Origin: an uncultured Bacteroidota bacterium
GTDB taxonomy: Bacteria > Bacteroidota > Bacteroidia > Bacteroidales > VadinHA17
Reading direction: 5' to 3'
DNA: 64,000 nt
Assembly: GCA_903824785.1 (NCBI GenBank)
Contig: CAIJYD010000040.1
Span: 124,001-188,000, forward strand
In this document: in pieces, positions 55,002-62,255 of the stretch
Position numbering within the stretch: position 1 is the stretch's first letter
Layout: every line of letters begins with the position of its first letter
Made by a program: the position numbers and the translations under genes
Notes under the pieces: generated by a model
The model's database searches: none
Seen by the model: only the letters and a program-made list of their open reading frames with translations
Told to the model about the DNA's origin: nothing

Positions 55002-55901
55002 TTATTTATTCTTTGATTTAAGAAGAAGGGGCAGTTTTAAGATTTTGTTCATCGCTTTTTTCATCAGTCTTTTAAATTCGCTTATCGGAACAAAATCATC
55101 CCATTGAGTCATTTTCAGGTATTTGAAAAACATCTCCTGATAACGTTTATCGAACATATAAGTTTTGTAGATAGGTTTCCGCCAGATGAAATGAACCAGG
55201 GAGGCATCTGGATTCCACTCCTCGGCCGACCAGCTCCATTTTGTGTCGATTTCAAGCCATTGGCCGGCGAATATGACATTCAGTCCGTACTGGTCGGGGT
55301 AGTTGGCAAATTCACGGTTATCATCTATGCATCTGAAGATTTTCGGAGTAAGATCTTTTTCCCGCCATTTGCGTGTATCCATAAGTAAAAGACCGGTGTT
55401 AAAGTATTTGGTTTCACTGTCGAATCCCAGTTCCCTGTAGTTTCTTACTGCACTATGGCTGTCGAATTTTCTGATCCTCACGTCAATCACTGCGGCTATG
55501 ATGAATTCCTGCAAATCGGTTTCCCAAAGCTTCGATATGTCATCATTCACAATCATATCCACATCCATGTAAATAACCTTTTCGTATTCGGCAGGAATAA
55601 AATAAGGAATGAACATACGCATGTGGATAATAAGCGGATAAGAGCTGTTGTCGTATGGAATACTCATCCCTTCAGGAATCACTTCATCTTTTAACAGCCA
55701 GTGTATGGTAAAAACTGCCGGGCTTACCGACCGTTCCAGTTTTGATTTGTTCCTTGCAGATATTCCGTCGTCAAGTATGAAGAAATGAATATGCTCCGGT
55801 GATTTGTGATTTATTTCAATCGACTTGATCAATCCGGCCAAAAGCGGCATGTAATGATTATCGCAGGCAACTACTATAACTATCGGCTGATTCTCTTTCA
55901 T
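55002..55901 (-). CDS. Glycosyltransferase family 8
   Basis: 299 residues from the ATG at 55901; a TTG start at 55937 is in frame, but the conserved domain begins just after the ATG (IVIVVACDNHYMPLLAGLIKSI). GT8 marks are FFILDDGIS, the DxD site VIYMDVDMIVNDDISKLW, FNTGLLLMDTRKW, YPDQYGLNVIFAG and the late VHFIWRKPIYK. Members are retaining galactosyl- or glucosyltransferases of LPS and capsules. It is 41 bp after the flippase gene. Confidence 0.88.
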   Translation of the reverse strand: MKENQPIVIVVACDNHYMPLLAGLIKSIEINHKSPEHIHFFILDDGISARNKSKLERSVSPAVFTIHWLLKDEVIPEGMSIPYDNSSYPLIIHMRMFIPYFIPAEYEKVIYMDVDMIVNDDISKLWETDLQEFIIAAVIDVRIRKFDSHSAVRNYRELGFDSETKYFNTGLLLMDTRKWREKDLTPKIFRCIDDNREFANYPDQYGLNVIFAGQWLEIDTKWSWSAEEWNPDASLVHFIWRKPIYKTYMFDKRYQEMFFKYLKMTQWDDFVPISEFKRLMKKAMNKILKLPLLLKSKNK

Positions 55902-55942
55902 AAGCTTTGAAGGTCTGATGTTTTTTAATGGTAACAATGATT

Positions 55943-57301
55943 TTACGAAATGTGCTTTACTGTTTTTTTATATAACTCCTTATAAAAATCGATTCCGGAA
56001 GAGAAAATTTTAGTGTGGGAGAGATGCAATTCCCTGTCGAGAAAATAGAAACCGATAAAGACCCCGACAATGGTAAATAATACTGATGCTATTGCTACGG
56101 CAATCAGGGATTTGAAAATAAAAACTGCCACAAGGTCGCCAATGACATTTGAAACCACCATGAAGCCTACTTTGATCATGTTTTTGTCAGGCTTATTTAT
56201 GCTGTCAAGTCCAACACCTGTCATCCTGTCTATTGGGAGCAACAAACCGTAAATCGAAAATACCCTGACAATGTTTGCAGTATTAAATCCTGTCACCGGG
56301 TCGGTACCCATATATTGAGGTCCTCCCAGGATAAGCACAAAAAAATCTGCAAAAACGAATGAGAAGAGGCTCATGGCAAAGAACAGGTAGGTAAGGGCTC
56401 CGGAATAGTTATAGAAAAATGATTTCAGATCTTCAATTTTACCCTGCATGCTTGCTTTTGACATTTTTGGGAAGGCGGTGGCTGCAAAGCTTCGCAAAGG
56501 AATCATTTGAAATTCAGTGAGTTTCAAAGGGATGCTATAAAGAGCAACAGCAGCAGGTCCCAGGGGGCTAAGACTGATGATGAGTGTATCTGCGCTCCTT
56601 AACAGGTTGGTACCTATCAGGGTAAAGGTTGTGTACTTCCCGAAATCGAGCAACGTACGGTTGGTTTGTTTTGTTACCTTTGGTATGTAGCGCAGGCCAT
56701 CCCAACGGAGGACCATACAAACAAGTGATGCAATGGCATTTACTGCCAGCATTGCCAGTATAAGCTGGAGCAGGGTCATCTTAAGGAAGAAAAAATTAGC
56801 TGCAAGGACGATGAAAAAACCTCCGCTGTTTATTATGCGTAAAAGCAATATTTTTCCCCATTTCCGGTCGGCCTGCAAAATGACAAGTGCGGTATTAAAT
56901 GGAAGGGTAAGAAATGCAAGGATCGGATACCAGGCAAAGAAAAGTTCATAACCTGCATGTTTAATGGGTTCCGCAAACAGGAATCCGCAAACGGAAAGGA
57001 TGACAGCTATGAAAATGGTGGCTATCAGACCTATCAGTCCGTTCGAACCCATATATTTAAGACGGTCGGAAACGTCGGCGCCCGACAGATATCGTATAAT
57101 GGCTGTATTTGTTATACCAAACCTGAACATTTCAATGAAGGTTCCGGAGGAGACGAAAAGCACGTACTGGCCAAACTGCTCTGTAGGGAAACTCCTGGCC
57201 AGAAGGGCAAAGCCTGCAAACCCAAAGGCAGATATGGATAGGTTCCCTGCCAGTGAGAGGAAGTTGTCCTCCTTTATTATTTTTTTTACGGTACCTTTCA
57301 A
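55943..57301 (-). CDS. Wzx-type polysaccharide flippase (MOP family)
   Basis: 452 residues with 12-14 predicted helices of the oligosaccharide flippase family. Typical N-terminus: LSLAGNLSISAFGFAGFALLARSFPTEQFGQYVLF; later LLDFGKYTTFTLIGTNLLRSADTLIIS, which marks the second half. It moves undecaprenyl-linked repeat units to the periplasm. The start is TTG at 57301, 11 bp after the co-polymerase stop; no ATG or GTG fits better, so the exact start is uncertain. It is between the co-polymerase and GT8 genes, as in many Wzx/Wzy loci. Confidence 0.86.
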   Translation of the reverse strand: MKGTVKKIIKEDNFLSLAGNLSISAFGFAGFALLARSFPTEQFGQYVLFVSSGTFIEMFRFGITNTAIIRYLSGADVSDRLKYMGSNGLIGLIATIFIAVILSVCGFLFAEPIKHAGYELFFAWYPILAFLTLPFNTALVILQADRKWGKILLLRIINSGGFFIVLAANFFFLKMTLLQLILAMLAVNAIASLVCMVLRWDGLRYIPKVTKQTNRTLLDFGKYTTFTLIGTNLLRSADTLIISLSPLGPAAVALYSIPLKLTEFQMIPLRSFAATAFPKMSKASMQGKIEDLKSFFYNYSGALTYLFFAMSLFSFVFADFFVLILGGPQYMGTDPVTGFNTANIVRVFSIYGLLLPIDRMTGVGLDSINKPDKNMIKVGFMVVSNVIGDLVAVFIFKSLIAVAIASVLFTIVGVFIGFYFLDRELHLSHTKIFSSGIDFYKELYKKTVKHIS

Positions 57302-57312
57302 AAGTTTCTGGG

Positions 57313-59733
57313 TTAAATTTGATTTTGTGAAAAGAACTGGAAACGAAAGACATTTTTCATCTTCTGTCTGAACAGGCTTCGCTTTTTGGGCAACTCACCC
57401 ATGATTGATTCAACTGCAACAAGTTCTACTCCGTTTAAAATAAAATGCAGATCCTTCCCGGCTATTTTCATTATGGCATCTGATACCGATTGATCTGCTT
57501 CGGTCCAGTTCCTGTTCGACCGGCATACCAGTATGGGAATATCGGCGGCCGAAAACAGACCGACAGGGTAAGGGTAATGCAGAACCGGAGGGATCTCAAT
57601 TATCACATAATCGGGAACGTAAGAAATTGTGAAATTACTCTGCCCGAGTAAATCGGAATAACTTTCAGACTCATAAAACCGGTCATTGATGGGGTAGGTT
57701 ACATATTGGTCTTTATCGAGGTAATTCCCGGGTTCGTCAAGGGCTGAGTTGTTGTAATCAATGCGGGGATCGGGATAGCCGAGAAGCCTGTTTAAAAAGG
57801 GGAATGGTTTCTGTTTCCTAACTCTTCTTTTATCCTCATCATTCCAATCACCTTCCCTGTTCTCGGTTTGTTCGGTTTCAAACTTATTTAGAGAGGAATC
57901 AGAATAGTTCAGGAAGAGCGCTTTTTTACCCAGTTTAGAGAACTTTCGTGTCAGCATGGCACCGGTAACCGTTTTTCCCTCCATCCTCATTGTGCTGAAT
58001 AACAGTAATGTATGAGTTTTTTTCTTTGATCCGCTGAGTTTTAAATGGAGATCAATATTCTGAGCGGCCACTTCCAGCATGCGGTTAAGGACGAACGGGA
58101 GATTTGTTGTAGCAGGCTGGAGAAGTATTTTTGGTATTACTCCAAGGAAGGGAAGTTTCAGAATGCGGGATGCCTTTCCCGGATTTTTCAATGTATTGTC
58201 AAGATACTCCATTGCAAGAATAATTGTCAGGACCATCATAAAGCCAATCAAAAAGGCAGCAAGGATGAGTATTTTTCTTTTGGTAGGGATGGGAGATAAT
58301 GGAAAATAAGGTGGATCGACTGCCTTGATATTGGATGAAAACTCATTATCCTGCAGCTTAAGGTTTGCAAGGTTCAGCCCGTGCAATATTTCCAGAAATT
58401 CACTTTCTGATGTTGAGATCTCCCTTTCAATTCTCTTCAGATTAGCTCCGGCTGGGGCATAAATGGCATATTGCTTCAGGAATTGTCTGTAGTTGTCATC
58501 CATTACCTTAAGACTGGCCTTTGCATCTTCAGAAGCAATGGTCTTGCCTAACCAGTCGGTAAGCAAATCCTTCAGTGGTATTCCCTCAACGGAGTTACCA
58601 TAAGAATATAGTTCATTCACCTCCTTCAGGATCTCTCCCTTTAACTGCTCTGATTTGAATTTAAGGTCGGCAAGCTTTTGTATTCCGTTATCGTCAATTT
58701 CTCCTTTCGATTCAACTGATGCAATCTGATAGCTTAACTCTCCAAGCTTATCTTTTTTCTCTACCAGGCTGGAGCTTTTCAGTTGTATCTGTTGCTGAAC
58801 ACCGAGTTTTTCTTCAAGTCTTTTTATTGAAGCCTGAAGCCCTGCGATCTCAACTTTTTTACCGTTGTACGATACATCCAATTGTTCCTTAACCATTGCC
58901 ACCGCCTTACTCTGCTCATAATAGTTGATGATATTGTTGTCCATATTGAATGTAAGGAGCTTATCTTCTGCAGAGTTAAGTTTTGACGAAGACTTTTTGA
59001 GCTGATTCTCAAAATACCTGACAACAGCATCGGATCGGTTTTCTTTTATGAGCTTGTAGTTTTTTATGCAGACATCGTTCAGTATTGCCAGTGTCTGCTG
59101 GCAAATGCCCGGATCGTCTGATTGGAATTCGAGCTTCAGAAGGTCGCTGCTGAACATTCTCTGCACCTTAACTGAGTTCAGTGCGTTGAATGAGTAATGA
59201 GGATGGGTATAGTTTAAAATTCTGTATACAAAATTCGTATCGCTGCTTCTCGAAAGGTCGGTAAGGTTTTTAACAGTCTGCTCATAGGCTTCCCTGTTAA
59301 TTGACGGAGGGAAGATATTTGACTTTTCCGTCAGGTTCGGGGCGCTATCGCTTCTGACGATCAGTTTTAAGATATAGGCAGGTGTAATTCTTTTAAGCTC
59401 TGAGTAGGCCCGGGCTGAGATGTATTTCGGATCGGACTTCTCCAGCATGAGATGCTGGCTGAGAAGTCGTATCGCAACCTCCTGCTGTGTTTCGCGCGAC
59501 TTAATAATGTTGATCAGATTATCGAAAGCCGCATTGGTTGCAGCATAGTTGAAAGTCTTGTCCATCTCTACTGTTAAGCCTGTTGCAAGGCCTGTATAAA
59601 GCGTGGTCTGAGAGGTAAAGACATAATCCGGTTTTCGTGTCATGAAAGCAACCAGTGCTGCCAGAAGGAGAGGGACAGCGAGCAGCAGTACCAGATGTTT
59701 GAACAATAATCTGATAATATCAATTATCTTCAT
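57313..59733 (-). CDS. Wzz/GumC-type polysaccharide co-polymerase with degenerate BY-kinase-like domain
   Basis: 806-residue inner-membrane protein controlling chain length or export. Layout: helix 1 (about 13-31), Wzz periplasmic part, long coiled coil (about 225-460), helix 2 (about 485-510), then a cytoplasmic tyrosine-kinase-like domain (about 545-780). Its nucleotide motifs are altered: the Walker A place reads STMRMEGKT (580-588, canonical P/G before EGK missing), Walker A' reads ALFLNYSD (605-612, aspartates of the D-x-D pattern absent), and Walker B reads YVIIEIPP (709-716, Glu for the usual Asp). About 90 extra residues, rich in Asp/Glu/Tyr, lie between A' and B. It overlaps the TolC-like gene by 4 bp (ATGA). 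Confidence 0.87.
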   Translation of the reverse strand: MKIIDIIRLLFKHLVLLLAVPLLLAALVAFMTRKPDYVFTSQTTLYTGLATGLTVEMDKTFNYAATNAAFDNLINIIKSRETQQEVAIRLLSQHLMLEKSDPKYISARAYSELKRITPAYILKLIVRSDSAPNLTEKSNIFPPSINREAYEQTVKNLTDLSRSSDTNFVYRILNYTHPHYSFNALNSVKVQRMFSSDLLKLEFQSDDPGICQQTLAILNDVCIKNYKLIKENRSDAVVRYFENQLKKSSSKLNSAEDKLLTFNMDNNIINYYEQSKAVAMVKEQLDVSYNGKKVEIAGLQASIKRLEEKLGVQQQIQLKSSSLVEKKDKLGELSYQIASVESKGEIDDNGIQKLADLKFKSEQLKGEILKEVNELYSYGNSVEGIPLKDLLTDWLGKTIASEDAKASLKVMDDNYRQFLKQYAIYAPAGANLKRIEREISTSESEFLEILHGLNLANLKLQDNEFSSNIKAVDPPYFPLSPIPTKRKILILAAFLIGFMMVLTIILAMEYLDNTLKNPGKASRILKLPFLGVIPKILLQPATTNLPFVLNRMLEVAAQNIDLHLKLSGSKKKTHTLLLFSTMRMEGKTVTGAMLTRKFSKLGKKALFLNYSDSSLNKFETEQTENREGDWNDEDKRRVRKQKPFPFLNRLLGYPDPRIDYNNSALDEPGNYLDKDQYVTYPINDRFYESESYSDLLGQSNFTISYVPDYVIIEIPPVLHYPYPVGLFSAADIPILVCRSNRNWTEADQSVSDAIMKIAGKDLHFILNGVELVAVESIMGELPKKRSLFRQKMKNVFRFQFFSQNQI

Positions 59734-60488
59734 TGCCTGTTGTTATTAGTTGTAGTTATTTTGAATCCTACAATCTCTTCGAGAATCATAAAAGAGACAG
59801 TGAATTCCGATTTGGACGATTCATAATTTGCCTCGGAGCCGGTTGCTATATCGAGGATCCTTACATACTCATCGACAGGGATCTGTCCGTTTCTGAACTG
59901 TGTCTCAACCATATCCATGTTGATTCTGGCGTTGCTGAGCTTCTTCGATTGTATTTTAAGGAGTTTTTGTTTCAGGAGGACATCATTGTATTGCCTGATT
60001 ACCAGTTGTCTCAGTTCGGATAGCTGAGCATCGGCCATTGTATGTGCCTGCTCAAGTTCCGATTTTGCCTGATCGATCTGGTGTTTTCTGTTCACAATCT
60101 CATATATTGGTATTTTCAAAAAGGCGCCGATCCCATAATTGACCTGATTGTTTTGTGAAGCAAACATTGAGGGATTCTGTCCTTCGGCTGTGGTGGTGGA
60201 GAAAATATCGAAAGTACCGTAACGGATATCTGACTGGATACCGAAGTTCTTAACCCACGATACCTGTTGTGATTTTAGATTCGATTCCTTGGCATCGATT
60301 GCCTGATAGCGAAGCTTCAGCAGCGGATAATTTTTCATTGCTGAATCGATAAGCGCACCAAGAGGAGGAAGGTCAAATGAGTATTCGGGTGAAAGTGAAT
60401 CCACTGTTTCGCTCTTCTGTGCCATTAATGAAAATGACAAACAGAACAGAAGGCAGACAAGCGGGATAAATATAGGATGAGATTTCAT
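59730..60488 (-). CDS. Half-length TolC-family outer-membrane protein
   Basis: 252 residues with a signal peptide (about 1-23, ending LMAQ) and one outer-membrane efflux repeat: long helices (PPLGALIDSAMKNYPLLKLRYQ, DQAKSELEQAHTMADAQLSELRQLVIRQYNDVLL) and the beta part YGIGAFLKIPIYE. Ordinary TolC proteins have two such repeats in about 430-490 residues; this one has a single repeat and ends cleanly (KITTTNNNRQ). The stop overlaps the co-polymerase start by 4 bp. A trimer of this would give only half a barrel, so it may form hexamers or serve another role. There is no Wza-type export protein in the window. Confidence 0.8.
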   Translation of the reverse strand: MKSHPIFIPLVCLLFCLSFSLMAQKSETVDSLSPEYSFDLPPLGALIDSAMKNYPLLKLRYQAIDAKESNLKSQQVSWVKNFGIQSDIRYGTFDIFSTTTAEGQNPSMFASQNNQVNYGIGAFLKIPIYEIVNRKHQIDQAKSELEQAHTMADAQLSELRQLVIRQYNDVLLKQKLLKIQSKKLSNARINMDMVETQFRNGQIPVDEYVRILDIATGSEANYESSKSEFTVSFMILEEIVGFKITTTNNNRQ

Positions 60489-60515
60489 TGTATTATAGTT
60501 TTGACAAGTGTTTAT

Positions 60516-61715
60516 TCAGACCGTATCTTTCTGGAACATCGCAGGAATAGTTCTTAAGATAAGTTTTATATCGTACCAGAACGAATAGCTGTCTCCGGCA
60601 AAATGACCTGCATATTCATTGTCAAGGCGTTTTCGTTCCTCTTCCGACATATTTCCGCCCTTTCCTCTGAGTTCGACCTGCCACAGCCCTGTTATTCCGG
60701 CCGGTGCAAGAAAGCGTGTTGACATTGCATCAATTGTCAGCAGTTCCGCCTCATAGACCGGCAGCGGTCTGTTTCCTACAATAGACATATCACCTTTCAG
60801 AACATTTATCAGTTGAGGAAGTTCGTCAATACTTGTGTTCCTGATTATTTTACCGATTTTTGTTATGCGGGGATCATCTGAGATCTTTACAAATGCCGAT
60901 TTTGTTTTGCCTATTTCCCTTTTTTGCATAGTATACCAGTAATCACAGATATTCTGATCACTGATATGAAGAACCGGGGAACAGGTGTTTCCATCAGTTA
61001 AAATACTGCACCTGGGACAAGGTTTAATAAAATCAATTTCAGCCAGTGGTTTGGAGCTATTATACTGATTTTTTTCCTTGGCGAGCTTACTCAGTTCAGC
61101 ATCGGATCCTGAACGCATTGAGCGCAGTTTATAGAAGTCAAAGGTCTTTCGCCCCACTCTCTTTGAAATGTAGTAGACTTTACCTTTCGATTCAATTCTT
61201 ATGGCAAGCATAACTATAAGCAAAATGGGTGATATGAGAATTAGGGCTGTGGATGATACAGCTATATCAAAAACACGTTTGGAGAAAGGCATTTTATATT
61301 TCCATTCCTTTATCTCCTCAGCCACCGGATGCACTGTTTTTTTTCTGAAGTCGCGAAGGAATTGTATCCGGGCTGTCAGATCTTCTGCTGAAGGAAGAGG
61401 GGTCACATAGAAGTCGTCGATCCGTTTGATGAATGAACTCCTGAACATATTCTCTTTAAACTCAAAGCAGACCAGGATAAAGGGAATTTCATTGTATTTG
61501 GAGTCTTTTCTCACCCAGTCGTACATACTCATCCCGTCGCCTCCGGGGACTGCTCCTTCACATATAATTGCATCGGTGATTTGCTCTGACTGAAGGAAAT
61601 GGACTGCTTTTAGAATATTTTCAGCTACATTAAGTGAAATATTTGGCATCGTCCTTAAAAGCTCTATATTTTCAGTTGCGTTTCCAATATAGAGTATTTG
61701 AATTAAATTTTCCAT
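60516..61715 (-). CDS. Initiating sugar-phosphate transferase with N-terminal pseudo-receiver domain and Cys4 insertion
   Basis: 399 residues. The C-terminal part (about 140-399) is a bacterial sugar transferase that loads the first sugar phosphate on undecaprenyl phosphate: KRVFDIAVSSTALILISPIL (membrane re-entrant helix), KGKVYYISKRVGRKTFDFYKLRSM, DELPQLINVLKGDMSIVGNRPLP, RFLAPAGITGLWQVELRG. Two oddities: residues 1-125 resemble a receiver domain whose phosphorylation residues are gone (IGNA for the acidic pair, CEGAVPGGDG at the Asp site), and residues about 205-270 insert a segment with C233, C236, C245 and C257, a probable zinc site. It is 65 bp after the response regulator gene and 27 bp before the TolC-like gene. 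Confidence 0.87.
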   Translation of the reverse strand: MENLIQILYIGNATENIELLRTMPNISLNVAENILKAVHFLQSEQITDAIICEGAVPGGDGMSMYDWVRKDSKYNEIPFILVCFEFKENMFRSSFIKRIDDFYVTPLPSAEDLTARIQFLRDFRKKTVHPVAEEIKEWKYKMPFSKRVFDIAVSSTALILISPILLIVMLAIRIESKGKVYYISKRVGRKTFDFYKLRSMRSGSDAELSKLAKEKNQYNSSKPLAEIDFIKPCPRCSILTDGNTCSPVLHISDQNICDYWYTMQKREIGKTKSAFVKISDDPRITKIGKIIRNTSIDELPQLINVLKGDMSIVGNRPLPVYEAELLTIDAMSTRFLAPAGITGLWQVELRGKGGNMSEEERKRLDNEYAGHFAGDSYSFWYDIKLILRTIPAMFQKDTV

Positions 61716-61780
61716 AATTGTTAATCCATCGGATTGAAAAACATTATATCTGCATATTCACTGATTAATAGGATCCATAA

Positions 61781-62167
61781 TCACCATTTAATGGCATAAT
61801 GAATAGGGAACAGATTCTTTTTTATCAGCTCCTCAAGTTCTTCAGGGTTAAATGGTTTTGTCAGGTAATCCTGAGCTCCCAGCTTATAGCATTTTATCCT
61901 TTCCTTGCTTGCTTCGGACCCGGAGAGCATTATTACAGGAGTGTGTTTTGTATAGCCCCGCAGGCGGACATTTTTAAGACATTCGTAACCATCCATTACA
62001 GGCATCTGAATATCACATATAATCAGATCAGGAATATTGGTTTCGAGCCAGTCAAGTGCCTCACTTCCATCATTTTTGCAGATTATATCATAATCTTGTG
62101 AAAGAAAATTCTCAAGGAGCAGGCGGATGCTCAGTTCATCATCAACGACAAGGATTTTATGCCTCAT
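61781..62167 (-). CDS. Single-domain response regulator (CheY-like)
   Basis: 128 residues from the ATG at 62167 (GTG at 62173 is also in frame). Complete receiver domain: acidic pair D9-D10 in ILVVDDELS, phosphorylation Asp D52 in LIICDIQMPVMDGY, serine of VIMLSGSE, and lysine of YLTKPFNPEE. No output domain follows. It lies 88 bp after the hybrid kinase gene and 65 bp before the initiating sugar transferase gene, so a phosphorelay acting on polysaccharide synthesis is plausible. Partner and target are not shown by sequence. Confidence 0.92.
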   Translation of the reverse strand: MRHKILVVDDELSIRLLLENFLSQDYDIICKNDGSEALDWLETNIPDLIICDIQMPVMDGYECLKNVRLRGYTKHTPVIMLSGSEASKERIKCYKLGAQDYLTKPFNPEELEELIKKNLFPIHYAIKW

Positions 62168-62255
62168 AGCCACAGTAATTTAAAGTTATTAGGACCATAT
62201 GTGTAAATTTTTAAATATTTCTTCCCCAATAAACAAGAATTCTTAAGATTTGTTA

